Shown: one piece after another, positions 42,496 to 50,973 of the stretch
Layout of the letters: every line of letters starts with the position of its first letter
Numbering within the stretch: the first letter of the stretch is position 1
Origin: an uncultured Prevotella sp.
GTDB lineage: Bacteria > Bacteroidota > Bacteroidia > Bacteroidales > Bacteroidaceae
Assembly: GCA_900770395.1 (NCBI GenBank)
Contig: CAAGKM010000030.1
Location: forward strand, 124,001-188,000
Direction: 5' to 3'
DNA: 64,000 bases
The notes under the pieces: model-generated
Told to the model about the DNA's origin: nothing
Seen by the model: the letters and a program-made list of their open reading frames with translations, nothing else
The model's database searches: none
Position numbers and translations under genes: made by a program

Positions 42496-42579
42496 ATGCT
42501 TCTCACTGCCAGTGGACCATACGCCTATCGCCGCACCGACGGGGTGCTCGTTGTACCTGTTGGCTGTCTAAAGGATTAA
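42496..42579 (+). CDS. Candidate 27-residue leader peptide/small protein
   Basis: An open frame from ATG 42496 to TAA 42579 in the leader of the regulator gene. Its end, YRRTDGVLVVPVGCLKD, looks like ordinary protein and not random sequence. An overlapping frame from ATG 42489 runs 34 codons and has a poorer composition. I do not recognise either. It could be a regulatory leader peptide, a real small protein or the remains of a gene. Confidence 0.3.
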   Translation: MLLTASGPYAYRRTDGVLVVPVGCLKD

Positions 42580-42602
42580 GGATTATTTTATAAACAAAGC
42601 TA

Positions 42603-44648
42603 ATGCGTAACCACATTTATAATATACTGCTTTTTGTTGCCCTTTTTGCTTTTCCGCAATGGATATCGGGTAGCGTCTGGGACTTCTCGCCGGACAGTCT
42701 TGTGTTCAAGAGAGTGAACACAGGCGGTGGTCCTGCCAACAGTCACATTGTGCATATTCTTCAGGCTAAGGACGGAAGAATGGTTGTCACGTCGAATGGG
42801 TTTGTGGATATTTACGACGGGGCACGTTTCCGTCATCTGGCTGTTGCCGACAGTGTGGAGAGCGCGCTGCCGGGATGCGACATGCCTTACACAGTGTATG
42901 CCGACAACCATGATAGGGTGTGGTTTAAGCAATGGGGAAAATACAAATGTCTGAACCTTAGGACTGAGCGTTTCATCACGAATATTGACAGCATATACTC
43001 TCATCATGGCATCAACGGACAGGTGCTCGATGTGCTGTGTGATGATAACAGTGAGATGTGGGTGCGCACAGGTGATGCGCTGGTAAATCTTGATAATCCG
43101 AAACGGTTGATAGCGTTGTCGGACACCTTGAACGCAGTACACGACCTGCATATCGTTGGCAACAGGCTCTATCTGTTTTTCAACACTTGCAAGATACAGT
43201 GTTATGACCTCAAGACGTTGAAACTGCAATACACCTGTACACCGATGAGCGGTGATGAAGGTAAAGGATACAGTGGTCAGACGAGCATTGTGGTGCCCGA
43301 TGGCAACAGAATTTATATGTTCAAGAGCGGCAGCAAGGGAGGAGTGTGCTACAGATTTGACATCAGCAACCGCAGTTTCAAGGAGATAATGCGCCGCGAC
43401 AATGGCTTTCATGGCGTGTCGCTCCTGCCAGGCAGAAGGATATTCATTGCGAGTAGTGACTGTGTGTGGAGTCTTTCTCTTGCCGATGAGAGCATCACCC
43501 GTTATGAGCAGTTCAATCTGCAGGGCGAGCTGTTCGGATTCAGACACTTCAACTGGATTTACGTTGACCGTCAGGACGGTGTGTGGCTTTGCAGCTACAA
43601 CGACGGCATTTTCTATGCCCATTCCGCCAACCAACAGACCTACGATGCCGATGGTGTTGGCAAACACACCGTTCCCGCAATATCGCCGCTTAATGTCATG
43701 CTGGTGGGAATGAGCATCAATGGTGAGCGGCAGAAAATAGGTAGCGGGAAACTACAGGAGTCGGAGGCATATGTAAAAGATATCTCGCTTGATTATAGTG
43801 ACAGAAACGTGATCGTTGAGATTTCCGCCCTCAACTTTGCCTTGCCTGGCAACACCTTATATTATTATAAGCTTGTTGGCGACGGCGAGGATGCCGACAG
43901 ACGTGAATGGAGTGCCGCAACGAGGGATAACTATATGATTGACTCCAACGGCTTGCTGATTCTGCCATTGCAGAATCTTGCTCCCGGCGCTTATTCCCTT
44001 ATTGTAAAGGCTCAATGCGGTGAGGCGTCCCACACCGCCACTTTCCACCTCAATGTCGGTGCGCCGTGGTGGCTCACCCCTATTGCCTTTGTCGTATATC
44101 TGATTGTTGCCGTCGCTGTCATTGTGGGGCTTTCGAGTCTTATGACGCTTTACAGCAGGAGGAAAATGGAGCGCAGGCGCAAGGAGGAGCGGCTGCTCAT
44201 GCAGATACACTCCCTTATTGACCGCTGCAATGAGTATGAGAAGGCAATAGCTGAGACTACAGGCAAAGATTCTGGAACCGGTATCGCCGATGAAACCGAC
44301 GATAATCAGCTGTCGGAGGCTGACAGTGAGTTCCTGCGCCGTGCCATAGAACTTGTGGAGCGCAATGTCACTACAAGCGGTTACAGTGTGGAACAGCTGA
44401 GCGCTGACCTCTGCATGGAACGGTCAGGACTTTACAAGAAGATGACGGCAATCATGGAGAAGACTCCCAGCGCGTTTATCCGCAGCATCCGTATGCAGAA
44501 AGCTGCCGGTCTACTGAAGACAGGCAAATATACAGTGTCGGAGGTTGCCCTGCGCACGGGCTTTTCTTCTACAAGCCACTTCTGCCGCGTGTTCCAGTCG
44601 GAATACGGATGCACGCCGGGAGAGTATATGAAAACGGAGACAATATGA
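42603..44648 (+). CDS. Transmembrane AraC-type regulator with periplasmic propeller, no kinase
   Basis: 681 residues. Signal/anchor at 5-22; a beta-propeller-like sensor with degenerate repeats (about 45-375; units such as VYADNHDRVWFKQWG and IYVDRQDGVWLCSYNDG); a Y_Y_Y domain (about 385-485, LPGNTLYYYKLVGDGED); one transmembrane helix at 489-516; then a charged coiled-coil-like linker and an AraC helix-turn-helix domain (575-681, YSVEQLSADLCMERSGLYKK and SEVALRTGFSSTSHFCRVF). Hybrid two-component regulators of Bacteroidota have this layout with a histidine kinase and receiver in between; both are absent. It would act directly at the membrane. It sits upstream of a GH31 enzyme, its probable target. 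The start at 42603 is not certain; Met or TTG alternatives nearby would change only the leader. Confidence 0.88.
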   Translation: MRNHIYNILLFVALFAFPQWISGSVWDFSPDSLVFKRVNTGGGPANSHIVHILQAKDGRMVVTSNGFVDIYDGARFRHLAVADSVESALPGCDMPYTVYADNHDRVWFKQWGKYKCLNLRTERFITNIDSIYSHHGINGQVLDVLCDDNSEMWVRTGDALVNLDNPKRLIALSDTLNAVHDLHIVGNRLYLFFNTCKIQCYDLKTLKLQYTCTPMSGDEGKGYSGQTSIVVPDGNRIYMFKSGSKGGVCYRFDISNRSFKEIMRRDNGFHGVSLLPGRRIFIASSDCVWSLSLADESITRYEQFNLQGELFGFRHFNWIYVDRQDGVWLCSYNDGIFYAHSANQQTYDADGVGKHTVPAISPLNVMLVGMSINGERQKIGSGKLQESEAYVKDISLDYSDRNVIVEISALNFALPGNTLYYYKLVGDGEDADRREWSAATRDNYMIDSNGLLILPLQNLAPGAYSLIVKAQCGEASHTATFHLNVGAPWWLTPIAFVVYLIVAVAVIVGLSSLMTLYSRRKMERRRKEERLLMQIHSLIDRCNEYEKAIAETTGKDSGTGIADETDDNQLSEADSEFLRRAIELVERNVTTSGYSVEQLSADLCMERSGLYKKMTAIMEKTPSAFIRSIRMQKAAGLLKTGKYTVSEVALRTGFSSTSHFCRVFQSEYGCTPGEYMKTETI

Positions 44649-44754
44649 TATATTTTGTCCTTTCTTTTCTATAAAAGTCTGTTGTATTACAGTTTTCAAC
44701 ATTTGTGCAATAACATTTCAACAAATATGTTCCGATGATTCCGCTAAAAAGCAT

Positions 44755-44763
44755 TACCTTTGC
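44755..44763 (+). promoter_or_regulatory. -7 box of the GH31 gene
   Basis: TACCTTTGC followed by a leader of about 100 bases with a structured, repeat-like part (44768-44830, containing gagcaagctc). Confidence 0.55.
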
Positions 44764-44870
44764 AGAAGAAAAGCATCGCCTCAGCAATTTAGAGCAAGCT
44801 CTATTGCGTTCGGCTCGCATTTTCTTTGCAAAAAATTTAAATTCTAAATTTTAATAAAACATACGGAATA

Positions 44871-47282
44871 ATGAGAAAGTATTTATTGAGCTTGATTGGT
44901 GTCATGGCAATGACAGCAAACGCGCAGAACATTGAGTTCTACACTCCAAGTGTAGTGCGGGTGGTGAAGACTCCGCAGAAGGGACACACCGCAAACAAGA
45001 AGAGCCTTGTGGTGACAGCCGCTCCCGAAAAGGTGGCGGTGAATGTTGACGACAAGGGAAACACAACCGTGTACAAGTCGAAGGCACTGACCGTGACCGT
45101 TGACAAACAGTCGCAAAAGGTAACCTTTGCAAAAAATGACGGCACAGTGCTGCTTGCCGAGGGCGATTATGCCTTCACTCCCATAGCAGAGGGTGTGGAC
45201 AAGGGTAAATATAAGGTGAAGCAGTGCTTTGCGCTCGAAGCCGACGAACCTATCTACGGACTCGGCATGATGCAGAGCGGCAAGATGAACCTGCGCGGCG
45301 AGCACCGCAACATGCAGCAGTCGAACCTTGAGGACTTCACACACTTCTTCCAGAGCATTAAGGGCTACGGCGTATATTGGGACAACTATTCGCCTACGAG
45401 CATCAACGATAACGCAACACTCGAATTGGAGAGCCAGGTGGGCGAGACGGTAGACTATTATTTTATGTATGGCAACGATGCCGACGGAGTTGTCAGGCAG
45501 ATGCGCCATCTGTCGGGCAAGGTGCCTATGCTGCCGCTGTGGACATACGGCTTCCACCAAAGCCGTGAGCGCTATCAGTCGCAGGACGAGCTGCTTGAGG
45601 TGGTGCGCAAGTACAGGGAGACGGGAGTGCCGTTCGACGGTATTATCCAGGACTGGCAGTACTGGGGCGGCAACTATACATGGAACGCCATGGAGTTTAT
45701 CAATCCCACCTTCAGCAATGCACAGGCAATGATTGACGAGGTGCACAAGCGCAATGCACATATATCTATTAGTATATGGTCATCGTTTGGTCCGCAGACC
45801 AAGCCCTACAAGGAACTTGCCGGGAAGGGACTGCTGTTCCATTTCAAGACATGGCCAGAATCAGGACTCGCACAATGGCCGCCCCGCAAGGACTATCCGT
45901 CGGGAGTGAGGTGTTATGACTGCTATTCGGCAGAGGCACGCGATATTTATTGGAAGCATCTCTCACGTCTTCACAACATGGGCATTGACGCATGGTGGAT
46001 GGACTCAACCGACCCCGACCATGTGGACTATAAGGATTCCGACCTCGACGAGACCTGCAGCATGGGCAGCTGGCGCTCGGTGCGCAATGCCTTTGCACTC
46101 ATGGCAGTGGGCGGTGTTGACAGCCATCAGCGTGCCTGCGACTCAGTGAAGCGTCCGTTTATTCTCACTCGCTCGTTCTTTGCAGGACAGCAGCGCTATG
46201 GCGCAAACACATGGAGCGGCGATGTGGGCAGCTCTTGGCAGAGTTTCCGCAGTCAGGTGCCGCTGTGCCTCAACCACACTCTTTGTGCCAATCCTAATGT
46301 GAACACCGACATAGGCGGTTTCTTTGCAGGTGCATACAACAATCAGAATGCAAACTTCTCAGGTCCGAAAAATCCCCAGTTCCAGGAGCTTTATGTGCGC
46401 TGGATGCAGTTCGGACTGTTTAACCCTATGATGCGCAGCCACGGCACAGATGTTTATCGCGAGCTCTATTATTACGGCAAGGCGGGCGAACCAGTGTACG
46501 ATGCTCTGCTCGGTGCTGTTAAGATGCGTTACCGTATGCTGCCGTATATCTACAGTCTCAGCCGTCAGGTGAGCAAGAACGACGACTCGTTTATGCGTGC
46601 TCTGGTTATGGACTTCAAAAACGACAAGAATGTTTGGGACAACGGCCGTCAGTTTATGTTCGGGCACAGTCTCCTTGTATGTCCCGTTGTTGACCCTCTG
46701 TTCACTTCGGAGAAGATTGTTAAGACCGATGAGATGAGCGGATGGAACAAAAACGACAACAATGATAACTCAGGCGCAGAACAGGCTGTAAACTGGAACG
46801 AGAATAAGAAATACAATGTGTATCTGCCCGAATACACCGTTGCCCCGGCAGGCAAGGCTGTAAAGGGCAAGTGGTATGACTATTGGACCAACCGGCTCTA
46901 TGACGGCGGACAGACCGTCAGCGCCGACGCACCGCTGCAGCACTCTCCGCTGTATGTAAGGCAGGGCAGCATCGTGCCTTTCGGACAGGACCTCCAGTAC
47001 TGCAACGAGAAGGCTTGGGACAACATTACCCTCTGTGTATATCCAGGCGACAATGCCGAGTTCACGCTCTATGAGGACGAGGGCGACAACTTCAACTATC
47101 AGAAAGGCGCCTACACCGAAATTCCCATGGTGTGGAACGACAAGTCGCGCACCCTCACCATCGCAGCCCGCCGCGGTTCGTTCAAGGGAATGCTTGCAAA
47201 GCGCACATTCAAGGTGCAGCTGCCCGACGGCACAAGCAAGAGCGTGACCTATACAGGCAAGAAAGTATCGGTTAAGATGTAG
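44871..47282 (+). CDS. Glycoside hydrolase family 31 (alpha-glucosidase/alpha-xylosidase type)
   Basis: 803 residues with a signal peptide ending near MTANAQ, so periplasmic or surface. The order is: N-terminal galactose-mutarotase-like domain (about 20-215), catalytic (beta/alpha)8 barrel (about 215-560), and C-terminal beta domains (DUF5110-like). The nucleophile is Asp378 in AWWMDSTDPD and the acid/base Asp451 in TWSGDVGSS. PFDGIIQDWQYWG is the conserved barrel entry. The AWWMDSTDPD-type sequence and WYDYWTNRLYDGG are seen in alpha-xylosidase-like members, but glucosidase activity cannot be excluded. It follows the membrane-bound regulator, which may induce it. Confidence 0.93.
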   Translation: MRKYLLSLIGVMAMTANAQNIEFYTPSVVRVVKTPQKGHTANKKSLVVTAAPEKVAVNVDDKGNTTVYKSKALTVTVDKQSQKVTFAKNDGTVLLAEGDYAFTPIAEGVDKGKYKVKQCFALEADEPIYGLGMMQSGKMNLRGEHRNMQQSNLEDFTHFFQSIKGYGVYWDNYSPTSINDNATLELESQVGETVDYYFMYGNDADGVVRQMRHLSGKVPMLPLWTYGFHQSRERYQSQDELLEVVRKYRETGVPFDGIIQDWQYWGGNYTWNAMEFINPTFSNAQAMIDEVHKRNAHISISIWSSFGPQTKPYKELAGKGLLFHFKTWPESGLAQWPPRKDYPSGVRCYDCYSAEARDIYWKHLSRLHNMGIDAWWMDSTDPDHVDYKDSDLDETCSMGSWRSVRNAFALMAVGGVDSHQRACDSVKRPFILTRSFFAGQQRYGANTWSGDVGSSWQSFRSQVPLCLNHTLCANPNVNTDIGGFFAGAYNNQNANFSGPKNPQFQELYVRWMQFGLFNPMMRSHGTDVYRELYYYGKAGEPVYDALLGAVKMRYRMLPYIYSLSRQVSKNDDSFMRALVMDFKNDKNVWDNGRQFMFGHSLLVCPVVDPLFTSEKIVKTDEMSGWNKNDNNDNSGAEQAVNWNENKKYNVYLPEYTVAPAGKAVKGKWYDYWTNRLYDGGQTVSADAPLQHSPLYVRQGSIVPFGQDLQYCNEKAWDNITLCVYPGDNAEFTLYEDEGDNFNYQKGAYTEIPMVWNDKSRTLTIAARRGSFKGMLAKRTFKVQLPDGTSKSVTYTGKKVSVKM

Positions 47283-47379
47283 TTTCTTTCGTTAATATAA
47301 AATGTAAAAACTAAAATATACAGAATAAGTTTATTGATACCGCCTCAGGTTTCTTTAATTCTGTTAATGTGATTTTTTT

Positions 47380-47430
47380 ATAAGCCGCGAAATGCTTACC
47401 TTTGCAAAAAATAAGCATTTCGAGGCTTAT
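47380..47430. promoter_or_regulatory. Inverted repeat enclosing the eno promoter
   Basis: Arms 47380-47398 and 47412-47430 are complementary at 18 of 19 positions, with a 13-base loop. The -7 box TACCTTTGC (47397-47405) lies across the end of the left arm and in the loop. This could be an operator for a dimeric regulator over the promoter, or a terminator of the GH31 transcript that overlaps the eno promoter. Confidence 0.6.
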
Positions 47431-47472
47431 TTACTGTAATCCTTATGTTTAACCATTTTATATAACAAAAGA

Positions 47473-48780
47473 ATGATGAAAATTAAAAATGTACATGCAA
47501 GGGAGATTCTCGATTCAAGAGGCAATCCCACGGTTGAAGTTGAAGTGGTGCTGGAAAACGGCGTTATGAGCAGGGCATCTGTTCCGTCGGGAGCATCCAC
47601 AGGTGAGAACGAGGCGCTGGAGCTGCGCGACGGCGACAAGGCGCGCTATATGGGCAAGGGAGTTGTTAAGGCTGTCGACAATGTCAACAATATCATAGCT
47701 CCCAGTATTATAGGCATGACGGCTACCAATCAGCGCTTGATTGACAATGCAATGATTGAGCTTGACGGTACTGGCACAAAGTCACATCTCGGTGCCAATG
47801 CCATTCTCGGCGTGTCGCTTGCCGTGGCACGTGCCGCAGCCAGCGGTCTTGGCATGCCGCTCTACCGTTACATTGGCGGAGTAAACGCACACATTCTGCC
47901 TGTGCCGATGATGAACATCATTAACGGGGGTGCCCACAGCGATGCTCCCATAGCCTTCCAGGAGTTTATGATCCGCCCTGTTGGAGCCACGTCGGAGCGC
48001 ATGGCAATACGCATGGGTGCAGAAGTGTTTCACACGCTACAGAAATTGCTGAAAAAGCGCGGACTTTCCACTGCCGTGGGCGATGAGGGAGGTTTTGCGC
48101 CGGCATTAAACGGCATTGAGGATGCCTTGGATTGTATCGTTGAGGCAATAACCGCCGCTGGATATACTCCAGGCAGCGACATGATGATAGCCATGGACTG
48201 CGCCGCAAGCGAATTTTCGGTGATTAAGAATGGAGAGTTTTTCTATGACTATGCCAAACTGAAGACGGGACAGATTAAAGACCCTGCCGGCCGCCTGCTG
48301 AGCACCGACAGGCAGATAGTCTTTCTAGAGCAGCTGATAGACAAGTATCCCATCGACTCGATAGAGGACGGACTAGACGAGAACGACTGGCAGGGCTGGG
48401 TGAAACTCACCGAAGCTTTGGGCAACCGATGCCAGCTGGTGGGCGACGACCTGTTTGTAACCAATGTGGAGTTTCTCACCAAAGGCATAAGGATGGGAGC
48501 AGCCAACTCCATATTAATAAAGGTGAACCAGATAGGAACCCTCACCGAGACCTTAGATGCCATACTGCTGGCACAGCGTAACGGCTACACCACCATCGTG
48601 AGCCACCGTTCGGGCGAGACCGAAGACACCACTATTGCCGATATCGCCGTGGCAACAAATTCCGGGCAGATAAAGACCGGTTCGCTGAGCCGCACCGACC
48701 GCATGGCAAAATATAATCAGTTGCTGCGCATAGAGGAACAGCTGGGGGGTGACGGCTGCTACGGTATCACCGATGAGTGA
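47473..48780 (+). CDS. eno: Enolase
   Basis: 435 residues (start Met1 or Met2). Converts 2-phosphoglycerate to phosphoenolpyruvate in glycolysis. Signature regions are present: SGASTGENEA, the N-terminal AREILDSRGNPTVEVEV, GDEGGFAP, the Mg ligands in MIAMDCAASEF, SIEDGLDENDW and VGDDLFVTN, and SHRSGETEDTTIADIAVAT with the catalytic Lys in ILIKVNQIGT. The promoter is embedded in an inverted repeat. A fragment of the cysS 3' end follows the stop. Confidence 0.98.
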   Translation: MMKIKNVHAREILDSRGNPTVEVEVVLENGVMSRASVPSGASTGENEALELRDGDKARYMGKGVVKAVDNVNNIIAPSIIGMTATNQRLIDNAMIELDGTGTKSHLGANAILGVSLAVARAAASGLGMPLYRYIGGVNAHILPVPMMNIINGGAHSDAPIAFQEFMIRPVGATSERMAIRMGAEVFHTLQKLLKKRGLSTAVGDEGGFAPALNGIEDALDCIVEAITAAGYTPGSDMMIAMDCAASEFSVIKNGEFFYDYAKLKTGQIKDPAGRLLSTDRQIVFLEQLIDKYPIDSIEDGLDENDWQGWVKLTEALGNRCQLVGDDLFVTNVEFLTKGIRMGAANSILIKVNQIGTLTETLDAILLAQRNGYTTIVSHRSGETEDTTIADIAVATNSGQIKTGSLSRTDRMAKYNQLLRIEEQLGGDGCYGITDE

Positions 48781-48813
48781 TTACCCGTAAGCATTGATCT
48801 GCTTTTTGAATAT

Positions 48814-48861
48814 TTTGAGATAAAGGACATCAAGGACGGTGTCACTTGGAAATTTTCGTAG
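48814..48861 (+). pseudogene. Fragment of the cysS 3' end
   Basis: Sixteen codons, FEIKDIKDGVTWKFS then TAG, nearly equal the C-terminus of the intact cysS at 58013-58060 (FEIKDTKDGVTWKLG then TAG). The DNA also matches closely (ttttgagataaaggaca, then aaggacggtgt). No more of cysS can be recognised before it. It lies 33 bases after eno. Confidence 0.85.
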
Positions 48862-48894
48862 TTGATTTAGAATTAAAGAATAATAAGTAAGGTA

Positions 48895-48931
48895 AAGAAG
48901 TTAGAGAAAACTCTAACTTCTTTTATTTTTT
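48895..48931 (+). terminator. Terminator after eno and the cysS fragment
   Basis: 12-bp perfect stem (48895-48906 with 48911-48922) and a four-base loop, followed by a T-rich run. It may also serve the convergent araC gene. Confidence 0.88.
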
Positions 48932-48938
48932 TAACTTC

Positions 48939-49847
48939 TTACCCCAACACCCTGTATTCCTTCGGCGTGCATCCCTCGGCTTTCTTAAACGCCCTGCTGA
49001 AATACTGCGGATACTGATAGCCGAGACAGTATGCTATCTCGCTAATGCTCCTGCCAGTCTGCATGAGCAGACTCTTGGCAGTGTCCATCAGTTTGCGCTG
49101 CACATATTCCTGTGCCGACTTTCCCGTCTCTTTCTTTATCAAGTCGCCGAAATAGTTGGGTGAGAGATTCATCTTGCCTGCACACCATGCCACGGTGGGA
49201 GTGCCAAGGCGCTTGGGCCGGTCGGACACAAAATAATTGTCAAGTAGTTCTTCAAACTTCGTAAGTATATCCTTGTTGATATGCTTGCGTGTGGTAAACT
49301 GGCGGTCGTAGAACCGCGTGCAGTAATTCAGGAGCAGCTCTATTGTTGATGCAATTATCGTGCGGCTGTGCCTGTCGTTGCCGTTGTCTATCTCATCGTT
49401 AATCTTCCTCATGCAGTCGATTATGGTGTCGCGCTCCTGCTGCGAGAGATGCAGCGCCTCATTCACGTCATAAGAAAAGAACGTGTAGTCCTTGATATGT
49501 CGTCCGAGTGGTGTGCCCAGCAATATGTCGGGACTGAAATACAGGCACCAGCCCTTTGCCTGATATGTGGAGCCGTCGGCGGGATAGCCCATCACCTGTC
49601 CCGGCGACACAAACACAAGGGTGTTTTCCTGATAGTCGTACTCTCCACGACCATATTTCAGATAGTCGGCACACCTCACGTCCTTCAGAAAGATGACATA
49701 CAGTCCGAAATTCTTACGGCAGTTGGGTATTGGGCGCGTTATCTGCGACCCTTCAAGCACATTCACCAAGGGGTGGCGGTTCTCCACTCCCCAATATGCA
49801 TTGTAATCACTTACTGTGGCAATATCAACTATATTGTCCATAATCAT
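48939..49847 (-). CDS. AraC-family transcriptional regulator
   Basis: 302 residues; start Met1 or Met3. An N-terminal cupin-like sensing half (GEYDYQENTLVFVSPGQVMGY, read in parts) and a C-terminal AraC double helix-turn-helix (about 205-302): GKMNLSPNYFGDLIKKETG and ISEIAYCLGYQYPQYFSRAFKKAEG, ending TPKEYRVLG. It is the left-most gene of the exported redox cluster and reads in the same direction as the flavodoxin upstream, with a 349-base structured gap between. Likely regulates genes of this cluster; inference. Confidence 0.92.
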   Translation of the reverse strand: MIMDNIVDIATVSDYNAYWGVENRHPLVNVLEGSQITRPIPNCRKNFGLYVIFLKDVRCADYLKYGRGEYDYQENTLVFVSPGQVMGYPADGSTYQAKGWCLYFSPDILLGTPLGRHIKDYTFFSYDVNEALHLSQQERDTIIDCMRKINDEIDNGNDRHSRTIIASTIELLLNYCTRFYDRQFTTRKHINKDILTKFEELLDNYFVSDRPKRLGTPTVAWCAGKMNLSPNYFGDLIKKETGKSAQEYVQRKLMDTAKSLLMQTGRSISEIAYCLGYQYPQYFSRAFKKAEGCTPKEYRVLG

Positions 49848-50196
49848 ATAATTTTTTGCAAAATTACATATTTATCCCAATAAATACACATTATTGTACA
49901 TAAAAAATTCTAAAAGCCGTGAAAATATTACTAAAATTGCGAAATAGTAAAAATCACGGATATTCGCTCTGTTTTTCGCGTTTTTCACCATAAACGTGCG
50001 ATAATTTTTTCTAAACGTTGAGAACAGAATTCTATTCTCAACGTTTAGAATCGCCAATCAATCGTTTAGAAGCGTAAAACAGCGAATTTTTCGGGCGAAA
50101 ACCAGCGGAAACTGTCTTTTTTTTATGTTTCCGCTGGTTTACGCCCGATTTTTTCTATTTTGGGATGTTTTTCCTGAGGTTAAGCCATATACAAAT
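49848..50196. repeat. Non-coding stretch with three stem-loops
   Basis: Holds three successive inverted repeats: about 49917-49960 (ccgtga/tcacgg with inner act/agt), 50010-50049 (15-bp perfect arms tctaaacgttgagaa and complement), and 50092-50147 (21-bp arms, 20 of 21 paired, loop with a T run). The last is followed by ATTTTTTCTATTTT on the + strand. AACGTTTAGAA-like motifs recur. The araC promoter must also lie here. No gene seen. Confidence 0.7.
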
Positions 50197-50907
50197 TTAC
50201 TTTATTATTTGTTTTTTGCCATTGACAATATATATTCCAGAGGGTATGGACGCAAGATTGTCTGAAGCAATACAAATCCCGTTAAGATTATAGATTTTAT
50301 TATTTGAACGAATATCCACATCTTTTTCCATGATGCTGCTCACTACAGAATAGTTTATTTGAGTCAGCCAGCTGGAAATGAGAGAGCGGGAGTTGGATAC
50401 CTGCGAAGAACGAATCCACAGACTTTGTGAGAAAAAATCGCCATTGGGGATAAGGCGCTTGGCGTCAGCCTCAACACTGCTGATACCACTGCTTGCGCTC
50501 GACACGATGAGACCTATTTTCTTTCCTGCCATCTGCGCCCCGTTGTTGAAGAGGAATGTCTGCATGGGAGCCGCCATGTTGCTCCACCACAGCGGAGCGC
50601 CGATGATGATGCAGTCGTAATCGGCAAGGTTGACATTCACGGGGTCGATTGGCGGATACGACGATGCCGCATTGGGATTGTTGCGTATTGCCGCTATCTG
50701 CGCGCTGCCGATGGCATAGTTGTCGGCGGCGTAGTCGAGCCCCTTTTCGGCAGGCTCAATCTCCACCACGTCAGCCTCTATCTGGCTGCGCAGCTCGGTT
50801 ACGATGCGCTCCACGTTGTTGGTGTAGCTGTAATAGACGATGAGTGTCTTGGCATTTGCGGCTGTTGCTGCAAGCGCAACAGCCAGTGTAAGGATTATCT
50901 TTTTCAT
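50197..50907 (-). CDS. Exported flavodoxin with a Type 9-like C-terminal tail
   Basis: 236 residues. A signal peptide (MKKIILTLAVALAATAANA) is followed directly by a flavodoxin fold: TLIVYYSYTNNVERI as the FMN phosphate loop, DYDCIIIGAPLWWSNMAAP as the central strand and loop, and VSSASSGISS. After about residue 190 an extra domain ends IYNLNGICIASDNL and IPSGIYIVNGKKQIIK, the pattern of C-terminal secretion/sorting tails in Prevotella. Flavodoxins are usually cytoplasmic, so surface or periplasmic placement is unusual. Upstream is the aldo/keto reductase gene, on the same strand. Confidence 0.88.
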   Translation of the reverse strand: MKKIILTLAVALAATAANAKTLIVYYSYTNNVERIVTELRSQIEADVVEIEPAEKGLDYAADNYAIGSAQIAAIRNNPNAASSYPPIDPVNVNLADYDCIIIGAPLWWSNMAAPMQTFLFNNGAQMAGKKIGLIVSSASSGISSVEADAKRLIPNGDFFSQSLWIRSSQVSNSRSLISSWLTQINYSVVSSIMEKDVDIRSNNKIYNLNGICIASDNLASIPSGIYIVNGKKQIIK

Positions 50908-50973
50908 AATTAGTATATTGTTTTTGTTGATGTTTGGGGATTTTAAAAATACGTTCTATATTTTTGTATTATG

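Noticed and set aside
42600..43667. 355-codon open frame antisense to the transmembrane regulator
   Set aside because: The + strand frame has signal, propeller, TM and HTH in order; the antisense translation shows no recognisable fold or motif.
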